The notes beneath the pieces are model-generated. The model saw nothing but the letters and a program-made list of their open reading frames with translations, was not told where the DNA came from and searched no databases. Both the position numbers and the translations under genes were made by a program. A stretch of DNA of 64,000 bases from a bacterium 1xD8-48 (GTDB lineage Bacteria; Bacillota; Clostridia; Lachnospirales; Lachnospiraceae), in contig QZDS01000013.1 of NCBI GenBank assembly GCA_009917455.1, forward strand, positions 53,300 through 117,299, written 5' to 3'. This document shows, in pieces, positions 53,618 to 62,483 of this stretch. Every line of letters begins with the position of its first letter. Positions within the stretch are counted from its first letter, which is position 1.

Positions 53618-53699
53618 GCCACGCCTCCAATCTGTGGAATATAGTTCCGTTTTCTGCCATGCCCTTTACGGATATCCGCCAGGACATGACAGCGTATGC

Positions 53700-54230
53700 C
53701 TAACTTCCCCGCCTGTAATCAACGTCAAGGTATGCAAACTCAAGCTGCCGCTCACATATCCCGCTGCACAGGTAGCCGCTCTGGAAAGGCGCCCTCATAG
53801 GGAGCTTCCCGTCCCCGGTCATGTAATAAACCCTCGGGCTTAACCAGAGCATTTCCACCCTGTTTTCCCTGAACATGCGGAAGCGTTCCCTGCTGTCGAA
53901 AATCCCCTGGAAATTGACCAGCATGGCGAAAGGCTTCCCGATCTCATACAGCCGCTTTAAGATTTTGCCCTTTAAGCTGTAAGGCGGGTTGCTGACGATA
54001 TAGTCGCATTCCGGCACTTCCGCATGGAAAAAATCCTGTCCCGTCCGGATATGCCCGTACAGGACGCGGAAGCCATTTTCTGAAAGCACCCTGACAAACG
54101 CGCTCTCTTCCGTATCAAAAGGGCACCATACCGCCGCCCCTGCCCTCAGGCGTTCCATGATCGGGTAGACCGCATAAGGCGGCGTGTAATATTCATCATT
54201 TTTTTTGAACTGGTACTGCAGCTGCGCCAT
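53700..54230 (-). CDS. Methyltransferase-like protein with NPPY motif
   Basis: About 176 residues from ATG 54230, with GGAGGAGG at a good distance; the frame opens at 54260. It has a first motif YYTPPYAVYPIMERL near the N-terminus, an acidic VWCPFDTEESAFV, then YIVSNPPYSLKG, the NPPY catalytic motif of N6-adenine methylases. It lacks an obvious specificity domain. Such proteins sit before DUF4315 in many clostridial ICEs. It may protect ICE DNA in the recipient, or have lost methylation and kept DNA binding. Confidence 0.8.
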   Translation of the reverse strand: MAQLQYQFKKNDEYYTPPYAVYPIMERLRAGAAVWCPFDTEESAFVRVLSENGFRVLYGHIRTGQDFFHAEVPECDYIVSNPPYSLKGKILKRLYEIGKPFAMLVNFQGIFDSRERFRMFRENRVEMLWLSPRVYYMTGDGKLPMRAPFQSGYLCSGICERQLEFAYLDVDYRRGS

Positions 54231-54254
54231 ATATTCCTCCTCCCCTGCACTTTT

Positions 54255-54607
54255 TATCAATCTTTTTTGTCACTTTATCAGTTATAATTGCCACTCCCGT
54301 AACCGCTTTTGTCTGTTTACAATTAAAACTGATAATTTCCAGCACGATTTTTACAATTATGTTTGATAAAATACCTTTTGGTTTCATCCGGCATAAAAGC
54401 AAGGCTGCACTTAGACGCAATCACACTAAAATATTTTTTGCGAGTAGATATGCGTTTTAGAAACAGCCCCGCATTATCAATCATAATTGTCATTTTCATA
54501 CTGTTTTTATCAAGCTATTTGTCACTTTTTTGTCAGAACAGCTTTTATCATTTTTAATTGTAAATTATCAATCTTTTTTGCAACTTTATCAGTTATAATT
54601 GTCACTC
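54255..54607. repeat. Pair of 42-base direct repeats bracketing an AT-rich, iteron-like stretch
   Basis: TATCAATCTTTTTTG... at 54255-54296 recurs at 54566-54607 with 39 of 42 bases the same. The 269 bases between are AT-rich and contain more copies of TTGTCA and TTTATCA (for example near 54480 and 54525). No gene is present. It fills the gap between the NlpC/P60 gene and the methyltransferase-like gene, both on the minus strand. It resembles an iteron-type binding or origin region, or a small insertion with repeats at both ends. Confidence 0.65.
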
Positions 54608-54616
54608 AACAGCTTT

Positions 54617-57061
54617 TCAGGGTATCCGCCCATAGGAGAGTAGATGCCCCTCCCAGTACGGGGTTCTGATGTTGGAATATTTCACTGGGCTGCCCGCGTG
54701 GATCATCATCCCGTTCCCGGCATAAATGCCCACATGGCTTGCACCGGAAGTGTTATAGGTTCCCTGAAAAAATATCAGGTCGCCGGGCTTTGCCTCCGAA
54801 GCAGACACTGCCGCACAGCTTCTCCTGAGCCCCTCCGCAGTCTGCCTGCCCACATCCCATCCATTTCCGCTGTTGTTGATGACCCAGCTCACAAAGCCGG
54901 AGCAGTCAAAGCCCGTCTCCGGCGAAGCACCGCCCCACACATAAGCCATGCCGAGGTACTTTTCCGCTTCCCGTATCATGCGGGCAAACTGTTCATCCGA
55001 TAAGGCTTCTTCCGGGATTTCATAACCGGCCCCGCCAATGCTTTCATTCGGAATCCCTGCTATATCAAACAGATAACTCCTGTTCCCATAAGTCAGGTTG
55101 TAGGCGGTATAAAGCTCCGTCTGTTCCCGCGTCATGCGCCCCCTTGCCACCGTGTCAAAACCTTTGTTGGTCAGGCAGATACAAAGCACATGCCATTCAT
55201 ACTCCACTTCCACCTCTGTTTCTGTCTCTTCCCCCGTCAGCGGGTCCGTCACCGTCCTGGTTTCCGTCTTTGTGCGTATCTCCGTGATTTCTTCCACCGT
55301 AAGCCGGTACTGCTCTTCAAACAACTCTGGAAGGATATCTTTTACCTGATTGTAGGTAAATTCCTCATATAATACAGTGAGAAAAGAGATAAGCTGGTAA
55401 GGATTGTGAGTGATCTCGTCTACCTGATAGCGGTATTCGTCATAGCCCGGATGGGTTGTTTCCACGGTATTTATCTGTTCGTCCAGCACCTCTTCCAGCT
55501 CCCTGTAGGCTTCCTCCGCCGCATAGATATCCCCGTCCTCGCTGGGGTATGTGGTGCCAATAAAGGTGGAAGACGCCCCCTGCGCCATGGCGCTGCAGCT
55601 GGAAAGCCCTGCGGAGAAAAATAGGAATATCATCAGAAGGAAAACCGCCGCTATCAGAAGGCCTTTTTTATTCCTGAAAACCTCCGCAGCAATGCTTTTC
55701 GCTTTCCCGAAAAATCCGCCCGCTGCTTTTGCTGCCCCTTCTGCTGTCTTTTCTCCCCGCCTTGCCTCTGCATATGCTTTTTTGACCTGCCGTTTCTGGT
55801 AAAATTTCCTCAGCTTTTCCCTGTCCGCCCCCGGTATCTGCTCCCCTTCCGGATGGCCCCTTTTCTGCATCCGGCGGCTGAACTGGCGCATGGCAAAACG
55901 AAGCGTCCGCTCCCCTGCCTGCTCCGTGCCGCGCAGCACTTCCGTTTCCATATCTTCCCGCTGCCTGTCCGCCCCGTCATCTGAAAGGACGGAAGCGGCA
56001 GGCCCCGCAGCTTTCCATGCCGCCCTCCCGGCCAGCCGCATCCCTGCACCGTGCGCCATGCCTTTCTCTTCCCCGAAAGAAAGGCGGGAAGCTTTTTCTT
56101 TCCGTTCCTGGCACAGACGCCCATGCCCGTTCTTCTTTTCTGCGTCCTTTTGGGAAACCTGCAGTGCCTCCCCTGCCGAAAGCCGGTTCCCGGTATGCCT
56201 TGCCTCTTCCCGGCGGGCTGTATTTTCCTTTCCCTCCTGCGTTTTCTTCTGTTCTTTTTCCCTCTGGGAATAGGCATACACCTGTTTTTTCTTCCGGTTA
56301 TGGGAAACACCCTGATCCGGCACAGCGCCTGTACCGGAAGCTTCCCCACTCATCAAGGGCTTTTCCCTGATATTCTCCATATGGGAAGGGCTGGCCTGCG
56401 TATCTTTCACTGTTCCCGCATCTGTATTACCTGATACCGGTGTGTTACCCACCGCAGTATCTTCTCCCGTGCCGGAAGCATTTTCCGGCGTACTGTCCGG
56501 AAATCCCGCCTCCCTATGGAAATCTTTTCCCTGCACCGCACTTTTCCCGTCCCTGAGGTAACGTGCCGCCAGAGGCTCCGGGATATAATTTTTCCTTTTT
56601 CCAGAATGGCTGTAAGAATGATCTGCCGGAACCTGCCTGCTGCTCACCTCCCTTATCCCACTGTCCGTTTCCGGTATTTTTTCCGTATCCGGACAGGTTC
56701 CCTGCACATTTTCCCCATAAGCCTCTGCCAGTACAGTATCTTCCGCGTAAAATTCCGTCTTCTCCCCGCCTGTCTGGTAAAGGCCGGCCTGCGCACCGTC
56801 ATCTTCTCCGCAGTCCGGCCTTTTGAAATCCGGTGAAAATCCGTTCCTCCGTCTGTCTCCTGCTTTCCGTTCCTCCGCCTTGCGGCTTCTCCTTTCCTGA
56901 AAATTCATGGAGTCATCTGCTGCCGCCGGAAGCGCCTGGCAATCAGCTTCCCTTCTGCTTATCCTGACTGTTTCGCCGCTCCGGAGGTTCTCCTCCGTAA
57001 GCCCGTCCCTATCCATCTTCCGTACCGTTTTATCCCTTGCCCTGTAATGCTGTCCACGCAT
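54617..57061 (-). CDS. Conjugation peptidoglycan hydrolase, NlpC/P60 domain
   Basis: 814 residues. A long, charged, probably disordered N-terminal half (residues 1-450) precedes one membrane helix (GLLIAAVFLLMIFLFFSAGLSS). An extracellular part with a VirB8-like or linker region (EEYRYQVDEITHNPY) follows, then a C-terminal NlpC/P60 domain. Its catalytic Cys is in AYVWGGASPETGFDCSGFVSW and its His in GASHVGIYAGNGMMIHAG. It opens cell wall for the transfer channel. It lies between the unknown gene at 57098 and the repeat region. Confidence 0.92.
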   Translation of the reverse strand: MRGQHYRARDKTVRKMDRDGLTEENLRSGETVRISRREADCQALPAAADDSMNFQERRSRKAEERKAGDRRRNGFSPDFKRPDCGEDDGAQAGLYQTGGEKTEFYAEDTVLAEAYGENVQGTCPDTEKIPETDSGIREVSSRQVPADHSYSHSGKRKNYIPEPLAARYLRDGKSAVQGKDFHREAGFPDSTPENASGTGEDTAVGNTPVSGNTDAGTVKDTQASPSHMENIREKPLMSGEASGTGAVPDQGVSHNRKKKQVYAYSQREKEQKKTQEGKENTARREEARHTGNRLSAGEALQVSQKDAEKKNGHGRLCQERKEKASRLSFGEEKGMAHGAGMRLAGRAAWKAAGPAASVLSDDGADRQREDMETEVLRGTEQAGERTLRFAMRQFSRRMQKRGHPEGEQIPGADREKLRKFYQKRQVKKAYAEARRGEKTAEGAAKAAGGFFGKAKSIAAEVFRNKKGLLIAAVFLLMIFLFFSAGLSSCSAMAQGASSTFIGTTYPSEDGDIYAAEEAYRELEEVLDEQINTVETTHPGYDEYRYQVDEITHNPYQLISFLTVLYEEFTYNQVKDILPELFEEQYRLTVEEITEIRTKTETRTVTDPLTGEETETEVEVEYEWHVLCICLTNKGFDTVARGRMTREQTELYTAYNLTYGNRSYLFDIAGIPNESIGGAGYEIPEEALSDEQFARMIREAEKYLGMAYVWGGASPETGFDCSGFVSWVINNSGNGWDVGRQTAEGLRRSCAAVSASEAKPGDLIFFQGTYNTSGASHVGIYAGNGMMIHAGSPVKYSNIRTPYWEGHLLSYGRIP

Positions 57062-57097
57062 ATTTTAACTCCTTCCTGTCCTGTTCCACAGACGTTC

Positions 57098-57703
57098 TTA
57101 CCGGCCGCCCTTATGCTCCCGATACCACCCGGCCATAAATACATTCCGTTCTGGGAAAGGCGGCAGGAGAATCCCGGAAGCCCCCCTGTTTAAATGTCTC
57201 CGGCAGGTCGCCACATAAGAAAGAACTTCCTTATAGTAGGCACAGTTTGCTTCCCTGTAATCTTCCGTCCCTGCCTCTTCCTTTCCCGTAAATGCAGTCT
57301 CTTCCTCCGCCAGCCGCTCCAGCCCGCACAGGGTAAAATGGATTTCCAGATAGCTGTAAATCCCCATAATGTCCGCCTTTGCATTGCCGGAGCTGATGTT
57401 ATTTTTAAGCAGCTTAAGAAAAGTTTCCTGTTTTTCCCCGGCAGACAGGACGCCTGTTGCAAATTTATCCGTACCGCTCCGTATGTAATCTGCCCGGTAC
57501 AGGATCTCCCTGCCCTCCGCTTTCTGTTCCCTTAAAAGGCTGTCGGCTATAAAAAGAGGATGCGGCCCTGTAAAAACTGCACCCTCCTTTTCCTTCATGA
57601 CAAAAGAAATAAATGGTATCCCTTTTTCTTTTTCTGAAGTAAAATTTTTCATTCTGGATATATCAATTTCAGCAAACGCCATAAGCGCTTCCTCCATGGG
57701 CAT
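57098..57703 (-). CDS. Unknown ICE protein
   Basis: About 201 residues from ATG 57703 (MPMEEALMAFAEIDI). GGAGGG sits inside the end of the upstream gene; longer starts at 57715 or 57784 overlap that gene and are less likely. The body is helical with a conserved-looking centre AKADIMGIYSYLEIHFTLCGLERL. Similar proteins are common between the methylase and the NlpC genes of clostridial ICEs, with no known role. Confidence 0.6.
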   Translation of the reverse strand: MPMEEALMAFAEIDISRMKNFTSEKEKGIPFISFVMKEKEGAVFTGPHPLFIADSLLREQKAEGREILYRADYIRSGTDKFATGVLSAGEKQETFLKLLKNNISSGNAKADIMGIYSYLEIHFTLCGLERLAEEETAFTGKEEAGTEDYREANCAYYKEVLSYVATCRRHLNRGASGILLPPFPERNVFMAGWYREHKGGR

Positions 57704-57704
57704 G

Positions 57705-58498
57705 CTACCCTCCATAAACTGACACCGCCTCCCCTGCCCGTTTTTCCGCAATGGCAAAATATCCCCTGTCAATCTCCGCCCCAAGATATCTCCTTCCCGT
57801 CAGCACCGCCGCTGCCGCCGTACTGCCGCTTCCCATAAAACCGTCAAATATAAGCTCCCCCGGCTGGCTGGAAATCTGTATGAGCCATGAGAGGAACTCC
57901 ACATTCTTTATGGTAGGATGGTAGATACCATGCTGTTTCTGCCAGACGGAATTGTAAGTCGCCTTTGGGTATTCCGGCCCGAACCAGCAGGCATTGAACC
58001 TTGTCTTATACTTCTTTCCGGGCTTCCTTCCCGCGCAGCAGACAGTGCCCTCTTTTTTCCTGTTCTCCAGCAGCGTGGTATGGTTGAACGGACGCCGCCC
58101 CTTCTGGCAGAAAATTACCCATTCCGCATTGCCTGCATAGCTGCCTTCCAGGTCCCCGATGCCCCTACCGTCCCTTTCTCCACCACCATGCAGTTTTTTA
58201 TGAAGAACCCTGCCCGGCGTAAGCATCCATAATGATAGGGGTAACAATCGAACCTGGTAAAAAAATATGCATGGGAATCCTCCTTCAATATCCGGTAGCT
58301 CTCCCTTGCAAACCTTTCATAGTCAATCCCTTCATCCCCTGCAAGCACCCGGTGCTTTCTCTTAGTGAAATTATTCCGGTAGGAGATTCCATAGGGCGGG
58401 ACAGTGAGTATCATGGATACATACCCGTCTGGAATCTGTGCGAGAAGTTCCATGCAGTCCATGCAATAAATCCCGTTATACAGTTTTTCTGCTGTCAT
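57705..58498 (-). pseudogene. DNA methyltransferase (N4/N6 class), frameshifted
   Basis: The N-terminal part (58498 on) has YNGIYCMDCMELLAQIPDGYVSMILTVPPYGISY. The expected DPPYG is VPPYG, so the first catalytic residue is changed. After VVEKGTVG the frame shifts at a run of four G (58162-58165) and the rest continues in the other frame from GDLEGSYAGNAEWVIFCQKGRRPF to the AdoMet motif FDGFMGSGSTAAAA. One extra G would restore it. Two independent defects suggest a dead ICE methylase. It overlaps the VirB4 stop. Confidence 0.88.
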
Positions 58499-60921
58499 TC
58501 CTTCCTTTCCCCCATTTCCGAGGGCTTAGTCGTCATCAGCTTATACAGGCGCAGCGAACGGTCAAATTTGTCTTTAAACGGAATAATCGTGCTGCCATAA
58601 AAAATCAGCCCTTCCCCTTCCCCGCTGTTGGTCACATAGGAAAGCTGGTGCGGGGAAATGTTCAGCTGCTTCGCCAGTATCTGCCGGTCCCCTGCCGCCT
58701 GGTTCAGCATATAGATGAAGTCCGAATTTTCAAAGATATTCTCTATCTCCCGGCTGGCAAGCAAATCTTTAATATTCTGCGTGATCCCGGTCGGGATGCC
58801 GCCCCATTTTCTGAAACGCTTCCATATCTCCACGGAATAGGCTGCCGTCTGCTCCTCTTTCAACAGGAGATGGAATTCATCTATGTAATACCGTGTTGAT
58901 TTGTTTGAATACCTGTTTATTGTCACCCGGTTCCAGACCTGGTCCTGCACGATGAGCATACCCAGCTTCTTTAACTGCTTCCCAAGGTCTTTGATGTCGA
59001 AACAGACTATCCGGTTGTCCAGCTGCACATTCGTCTGGTGGTTGAACACCTTCAGGGAACCATTCACATAGATTTCCAGCGCAGTGGCGATCCGCTGTGC
59101 CTGTACTTCCTTCTGCTCCCGCAGGCACTGGTATAAATCCCCGAGCACCGGCATATTTTCCGGCACGGGGTTCTCAAAATACTTCCGGTACACAATGGGA
59201 AGGCACCTGTCAATGACCGATTTTTCCTCCGCCTCAATCCCGTTCCTGCTCCCCATGATCAGCTCACACAGGGATAAGATAAAATCGCTCTTTACCCCCA
59301 GCGGGTTGTCGTCCTCCGAATAGTCCATGTTGATGTCCATGGGGTTGATATAGTCATGGCTGGTGGCAGATATATGGACCACCTGCCCGCCAAGTGCATT
59401 TACAAGTGGATAATACTCCCCTTCCGGATCTCCGATGATGATGTCATCCCGGGTGGCAAAGAAAGCATTGGTGATCTCCCTCTTTGCGGAAAAAGATTTA
59501 CCCGAACCGGGCGTTCCCAGAATCAGGCCGTTAGGGTTCTTCAGCTTTTTCCTGTCCACCATGATCATGTTATTGCTTAAGGCATTCAGCCCGTAATACA
59601 GCGATTCTCCCGGCATGAAAAGCTCCTGCGTGGTGAACGGTACAAAAATGGCAGTTGAAGTGGTGGTGAGCGCCCTCTGGATGGGGATTAAATTTAAGCC
59701 TAAAGGCAGGCTGCTCATCAGCCCCTGCTCCTGCATATAGTCCAGCCGCCGCAGGGAGCAGTTGTACTTCTGTGCGATCCCTGCAGTCTGGAAAATCCCA
59801 TTATCCAGCTCCTGTTTCGTCCCTGCGGTGTTCATGAAAAGCGCTGTCACAAGGAAAAGCCGCTCATTCCTCTGCTGTAAGTCTTCTAAAAGCCGCTTTG
59901 CCTCCCCTCCGTAAGTATTTAAATCAGAAGGGATGATATCCATATCGTACCCTGACCTTACCGCTTTTTTCTGCTCTTCCAGCTTCATCCGGTCGATGTC
60001 CGTCACTTTCCCCTTTACCGTTTTAATGGCTTTCAGCTGGTCTAAGGACTGGACGTGCAGGTTTACCACAAGGTTCCTGTCCATATCCAGAAATTCTGCA
60101 AGCATCCGATCCGTCAGCTCCGGCGCAAGTATCTGTAAGTAGGACACCGCCCCAAGGGTACTGCCCATCTGGAAATCCTTCCCGCTTTTAAACACAAAGC
60201 TGGGCGGCGCGACAAAATCCTTCGTATTCATGCCGGAGCGCAGCACCTGATTATAGGAAAACCGGAAAGGCTCATTTTCCTCCTGATTGAATGTCTCATA
60301 TAAAATCTGCAGCCGCTCCTCCCCGCTTAAAGGGTACGCCTGTACGCCAAGGACCTTGAAATTATTCAGGATATCCGCCTCAATCCTCTCAAGCTTCGGC
60401 TTTGCCTCCCGGAAATTTTCCGCCCCGATGCCGAAAGTGATATATTTCGTCCGTACCAGCCCATTATTTCCCTTGGCAAGCTGGTTCTTTAACATCTGTG
60501 CATACTCCATACGTACATCATCAAAAGCATCGTTCTGCGGCATGATCCTGATCACGGATTCATATTCCTCCATACTGCTCCTTCGGTTGATGAAGGAAAG
60601 CTGGAAATGGATGGAGCTGTCAAAGTAATTGAGGAAGTCGCACCAGTTCTCGAAAATGGCATTCTTGTCCTCATTCTGCGCCAGCTGATAATTGATATCA
60701 TAAAAACGGATGGTCTTGGAATAATATTTATCCTGCACCCGGCATATCCCGTCCTTTGCCATTTCCCGGTAAGGGATGGACTGCTGGGCGGAGATACGCT
60801 TCTCCTTCCCCTTCTTTTCCTCCCCGTGCCCGTTCCTGCCTCTTTTGCTGTAATGCCCGTTCCTGCTTTTATCCCCGCTATCCGCCGGGATGTTACTTTT
60901 GTCTCTGCTTTTTCTTCCCAT
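58495..60921 (-). CDS. VirB4/TraE-family conjugation ATPase
   Basis: About 808 residues from ATG 60921, which follows GGAGG. Walker A is LGTPGSGKSFSAKREI near residue 460, a Walker-B-like aspartate region is DIIIGDPEGEYYPLV, and the C-terminal RYYIDEFHLLLKEEQTAAYSVEIWKRFRKWGGIPTGITQNIKDLL is typical of VirB4. It drives assembly and substrate transport of the type IV secretion channel at the inner face of the membrane. The 120-base space before it is unusually structured (60927-61052). Confidence 0.95.
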   Translation of the reverse strand: MGRKSRDKSNIPADSGDKSRNGHYSKRGRNGHGEEKKGKEKRISAQQSIPYREMAKDGICRVQDKYYSKTIRFYDINYQLAQNEDKNAIFENWCDFLNYFDSSIHFQLSFINRRSSMEEYESVIRIMPQNDAFDDVRMEYAQMLKNQLAKGNNGLVRTKYITFGIGAENFREAKPKLERIEADILNNFKVLGVQAYPLSGEERLQILYETFNQEENEPFRFSYNQVLRSGMNTKDFVAPPSFVFKSGKDFQMGSTLGAVSYLQILAPELTDRMLAEFLDMDRNLVVNLHVQSLDQLKAIKTVKGKVTDIDRMKLEEQKKAVRSGYDMDIIPSDLNTYGGEAKRLLEDLQQRNERLFLVTALFMNTAGTKQELDNGIFQTAGIAQKYNCSLRRLDYMQEQGLMSSLPLGLNLIPIQRALTTTSTAIFVPFTTQELFMPGESLYYGLNALSNNMIMVDRKKLKNPNGLILGTPGSGKSFSAKREITNAFFATRDDIIIGDPEGEYYPLVNALGGQVVHISATSHDYINPMDINMDYSEDDNPLGVKSDFILSLCELIMGSRNGIEAEEKSVIDRCLPIVYRKYFENPVPENMPVLGDLYQCLREQKEVQAQRIATALEIYVNGSLKVFNHQTNVQLDNRIVCFDIKDLGKQLKKLGMLIVQDQVWNRVTINRYSNKSTRYYIDEFHLLLKEEQTAAYSVEIWKRFRKWGGIPTGITQNIKDLLASREIENIFENSDFIYMLNQAAGDRQILAKQLNISPHQLSYVTNSGEGEGLIFYGSTIIPFKDKFDRSLRLYKLMTTKPSEMGERKE

Positions 60922-60926
60922 TTTTA

Positions 60927-61060
60927 CCTCCATTCCGAAGCGTTTTACGCTGAGGATGCGAGCAGAATTTCATATTCTGCTCTGCGATCAACAGAATTTG
61001 TGACGCTTCGGCACAAATTCTTGGTTGAAGGAATTGCTCATCAGAGAATTTATTCAACCT
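60927..61060 (-). promoter_or_regulatory. Structured intercistronic RNA before VirB4
   Basis: On the minus strand four hairpins follow one another: GGTTGAA / TTCAACC covering the prgI stop; AGAATTTGTG / CACAAATTCT with a 9-base loop CCGAAGCGT; GAGCAGAAT / ATTCTGCTC; and AGCGT / ACGCT. The loop of the second hairpin is exactly complementary to ACGCTTCGG, located 5 bases before the GGAGG of VirB4. A loop-to-leader interaction would compete with the fourth hairpin and could switch access to the ribosome site. It could also be a dispersed palindromic repeat. Confidence 0.65.
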
Positions 61061-61415
61061 TCTTTCCCCCTTCCCCTGGTTTTAAATGCGGTATTTCCTC
61101 TCCCGCTCCATATAAATTTTCCACCTCATATCTCCGAATAGCCGGGCGCAGCAACTTCACCCTGACCATGTTCATCAGTATCTTTTCAAAGGGAAGCCCG
61201 TCCTTCTCATACATGGCAAAGAAAAATGCCGGGAGCATGATCAGCACCATGCCTGTCGCCGCGTTGCTTGTCCCGATATGCCCTTTGGTGAAAAAATAAA
61301 AAGGCAGCCCCAGAGCCGCCGCAATCCCAAGGCACACCGCCTGTCTTTTCGTCAGGTTGAACAGGACCTTGCTCTTTACTTTTGTCAGGTCCTTCGGCAC
61401 ACTCACATATGCCAT
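61050..61415 (-). CDS. PrgI-family conjugation protein
   Basis: 121 residues with the family start AYVSVPKDLTKVKSKVLFNLTKRQ, two membrane helices (AVCLGIAAALGLPFYFF, GMVLIMLPAFFFAMY) and a C-terminal region with LPFEKILMNMVRVKLLRPAIRRYE. PrgI proteins are the VirB3-like part of the Gram-positive type IV secretion channel. It lies directly before VirB4 and after the VirB6-like gene, the standard order. Confidence 0.93.
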   Translation of the reverse strand: MAYVSVPKDLTKVKSKVLFNLTKRQAVCLGIAAALGLPFYFFTKGHIGTSNAATGMVLIMLPAFFFAMYEKDGLPFEKILMNMVRVKLLRPAIRRYEVENLYGAGEEIPHLKPGEGGKKVE

Positions 61416-61491
61416 TTTGATACCTGCGGCAGAAACCCTTCCGGCAGGGGAACGCCCCTTTCCGCCGCTTATCCTTTCTTTCCATTTCCCC

Positions 61492-62364
61492 TTAATGCGC
61501 CCCGAAAATGGCTTTTGACAGTCCCCCTGTCTTTGTCAGCCCGAAGCACAGCACCACCGTATATGCCGCTACCCCGAACAGGGCAGAGTGCATATCCCCC
61601 GATATCTGGATGGAAGACACCAGCACACTGTAGATACCTATGCATATCATCATAAAAAAGCCCTGGAACCCGAGGGCAAAAAGCCCCCGGAAGTAGTTGT
61701 TCCCCACCTGCCCCCATTCCCTGTTGGACAGGGTTGCAAAAGGAATCGGCGCGACTGATGTATAGAGATAAATCTCAATCATCCTGACAAACAGGATGAC
61801 CGTGATAATCACTGACATGATCTTCATGCCAAGGCTCACCAGCATGGTCTCAAGGGCCAGCACCGCCAGTTCCCCGATCCCCATGGACACCATGGCGGCA
61901 TCCATCTGGGTTATCAGGGAATCCATGTTGATGGAAGTCTGCCCGCTGATCGCCCCGCCGGCGGCACTGACCACATACTGCCCCACGTCAAACACCGCCA
62001 TGGTAATCTCAAAGGTATGTCCCACAAGATAGACCGCCACCCACATCTTAAAGAAGTATTTGAAGAACATCCATGTATCTATCTCATGCATGTTGTTTTT
62101 CTCCGTCAGCATGGTAATCAGCTCATAGCACAGCACAAAAGTGATAACCATACCGGCTATGGGCATAATGACCGAATCCGACAGGTTACGGATCAGGCTG
62201 AAAATATTCCCGTTCCACCCCTGCGGCGTCTGCCCCACCTGTGCGGCGATCTCCCCAGTCTTCTCATTGACATCCGTGAACATGGTAGATAAGTTGGAGC
62301 TGATCATGCCGGAGAGAAGCTCCCGCATCCACTGCTCGATCGCCTCGAAAATGTTATCAAACAT
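61492..62364 (-). CDS. VirB6/TrbL-like conjugation membrane protein
   Basis: About 290 residues from ATG 62364 (MFDNIFEAIEQWMRELL), with AGGGGG upstream. It has five to six membrane helices (SVIMPIAGMVITFVLCYELI, FKMWVAVYLVGHTFEITMAVF, LAVLALETMLVSLGMKIMSVI) in the layout of VirB6/TrbL channel proteins. The block LYTSVAPIPFATLSNREWGQVGNNYFRGLFALGFQGF is strongly conserved in Tn1549-like ICEs. It lies between Maff2 and PrgI. Confidence 0.93.
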   Translation of the reverse strand: MFDNIFEAIEQWMRELLSGMISSNLSTMFTDVNEKTGEIAAQVGQTPQGWNGNIFSLIRNLSDSVIMPIAGMVITFVLCYELITMLTEKNNMHEIDTWMFFKYFFKMWVAVYLVGHTFEITMAVFDVGQYVVSAAGGAISGQTSINMDSLITQMDAAMVSMGIGELAVLALETMLVSLGMKIMSVIITVILFVRMIEIYLYTSVAPIPFATLSNREWGQVGNNYFRGLFALGFQGFFMMICIGIYSVLVSSIQISGDMHSALFGVAAYTVVLCFGLTKTGGLSKAIFGAH

Positions 62365-62385
62365 GGGCAAGCCCCCTTTCCCATC

Positions 62386-62483
62386 TTATCCAAACAGGCC
62401 CGAAAGGAGCGGCACAAGCTGGGTGCCGATGAGCGCCACCCCTCCGCCTGCCATTAACTGCTTGATCCCTTGTGATTTTGCTC
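62386..62483 (-). pseudogene. Maff2-family conjugation protein, C-terminal fragment, cut by element 3
   Basis: The frame reads AKSQGIKQLMAGGGVALIGTQLVPLLSGLFG, the end of the small two-helix Maff2 proteins that precede the VirB6-like gene in these ICEs. It starts at a GA (minus 62483-62482); before it lies element 3 DNA. In family members the preceding residues are NPG before AKSQ, and GGA would supply the missing Gly. The N-terminal half must lie beyond the right edge of the window. Confidence 0.85.

Noticed and set aside
57705..58498. Programmed frameshifting in the methyltransferase
   Set aside because: The G4 run is short, no stimulatory structure was noticed, and the catalytic Asp is also changed, so decay is simpler.
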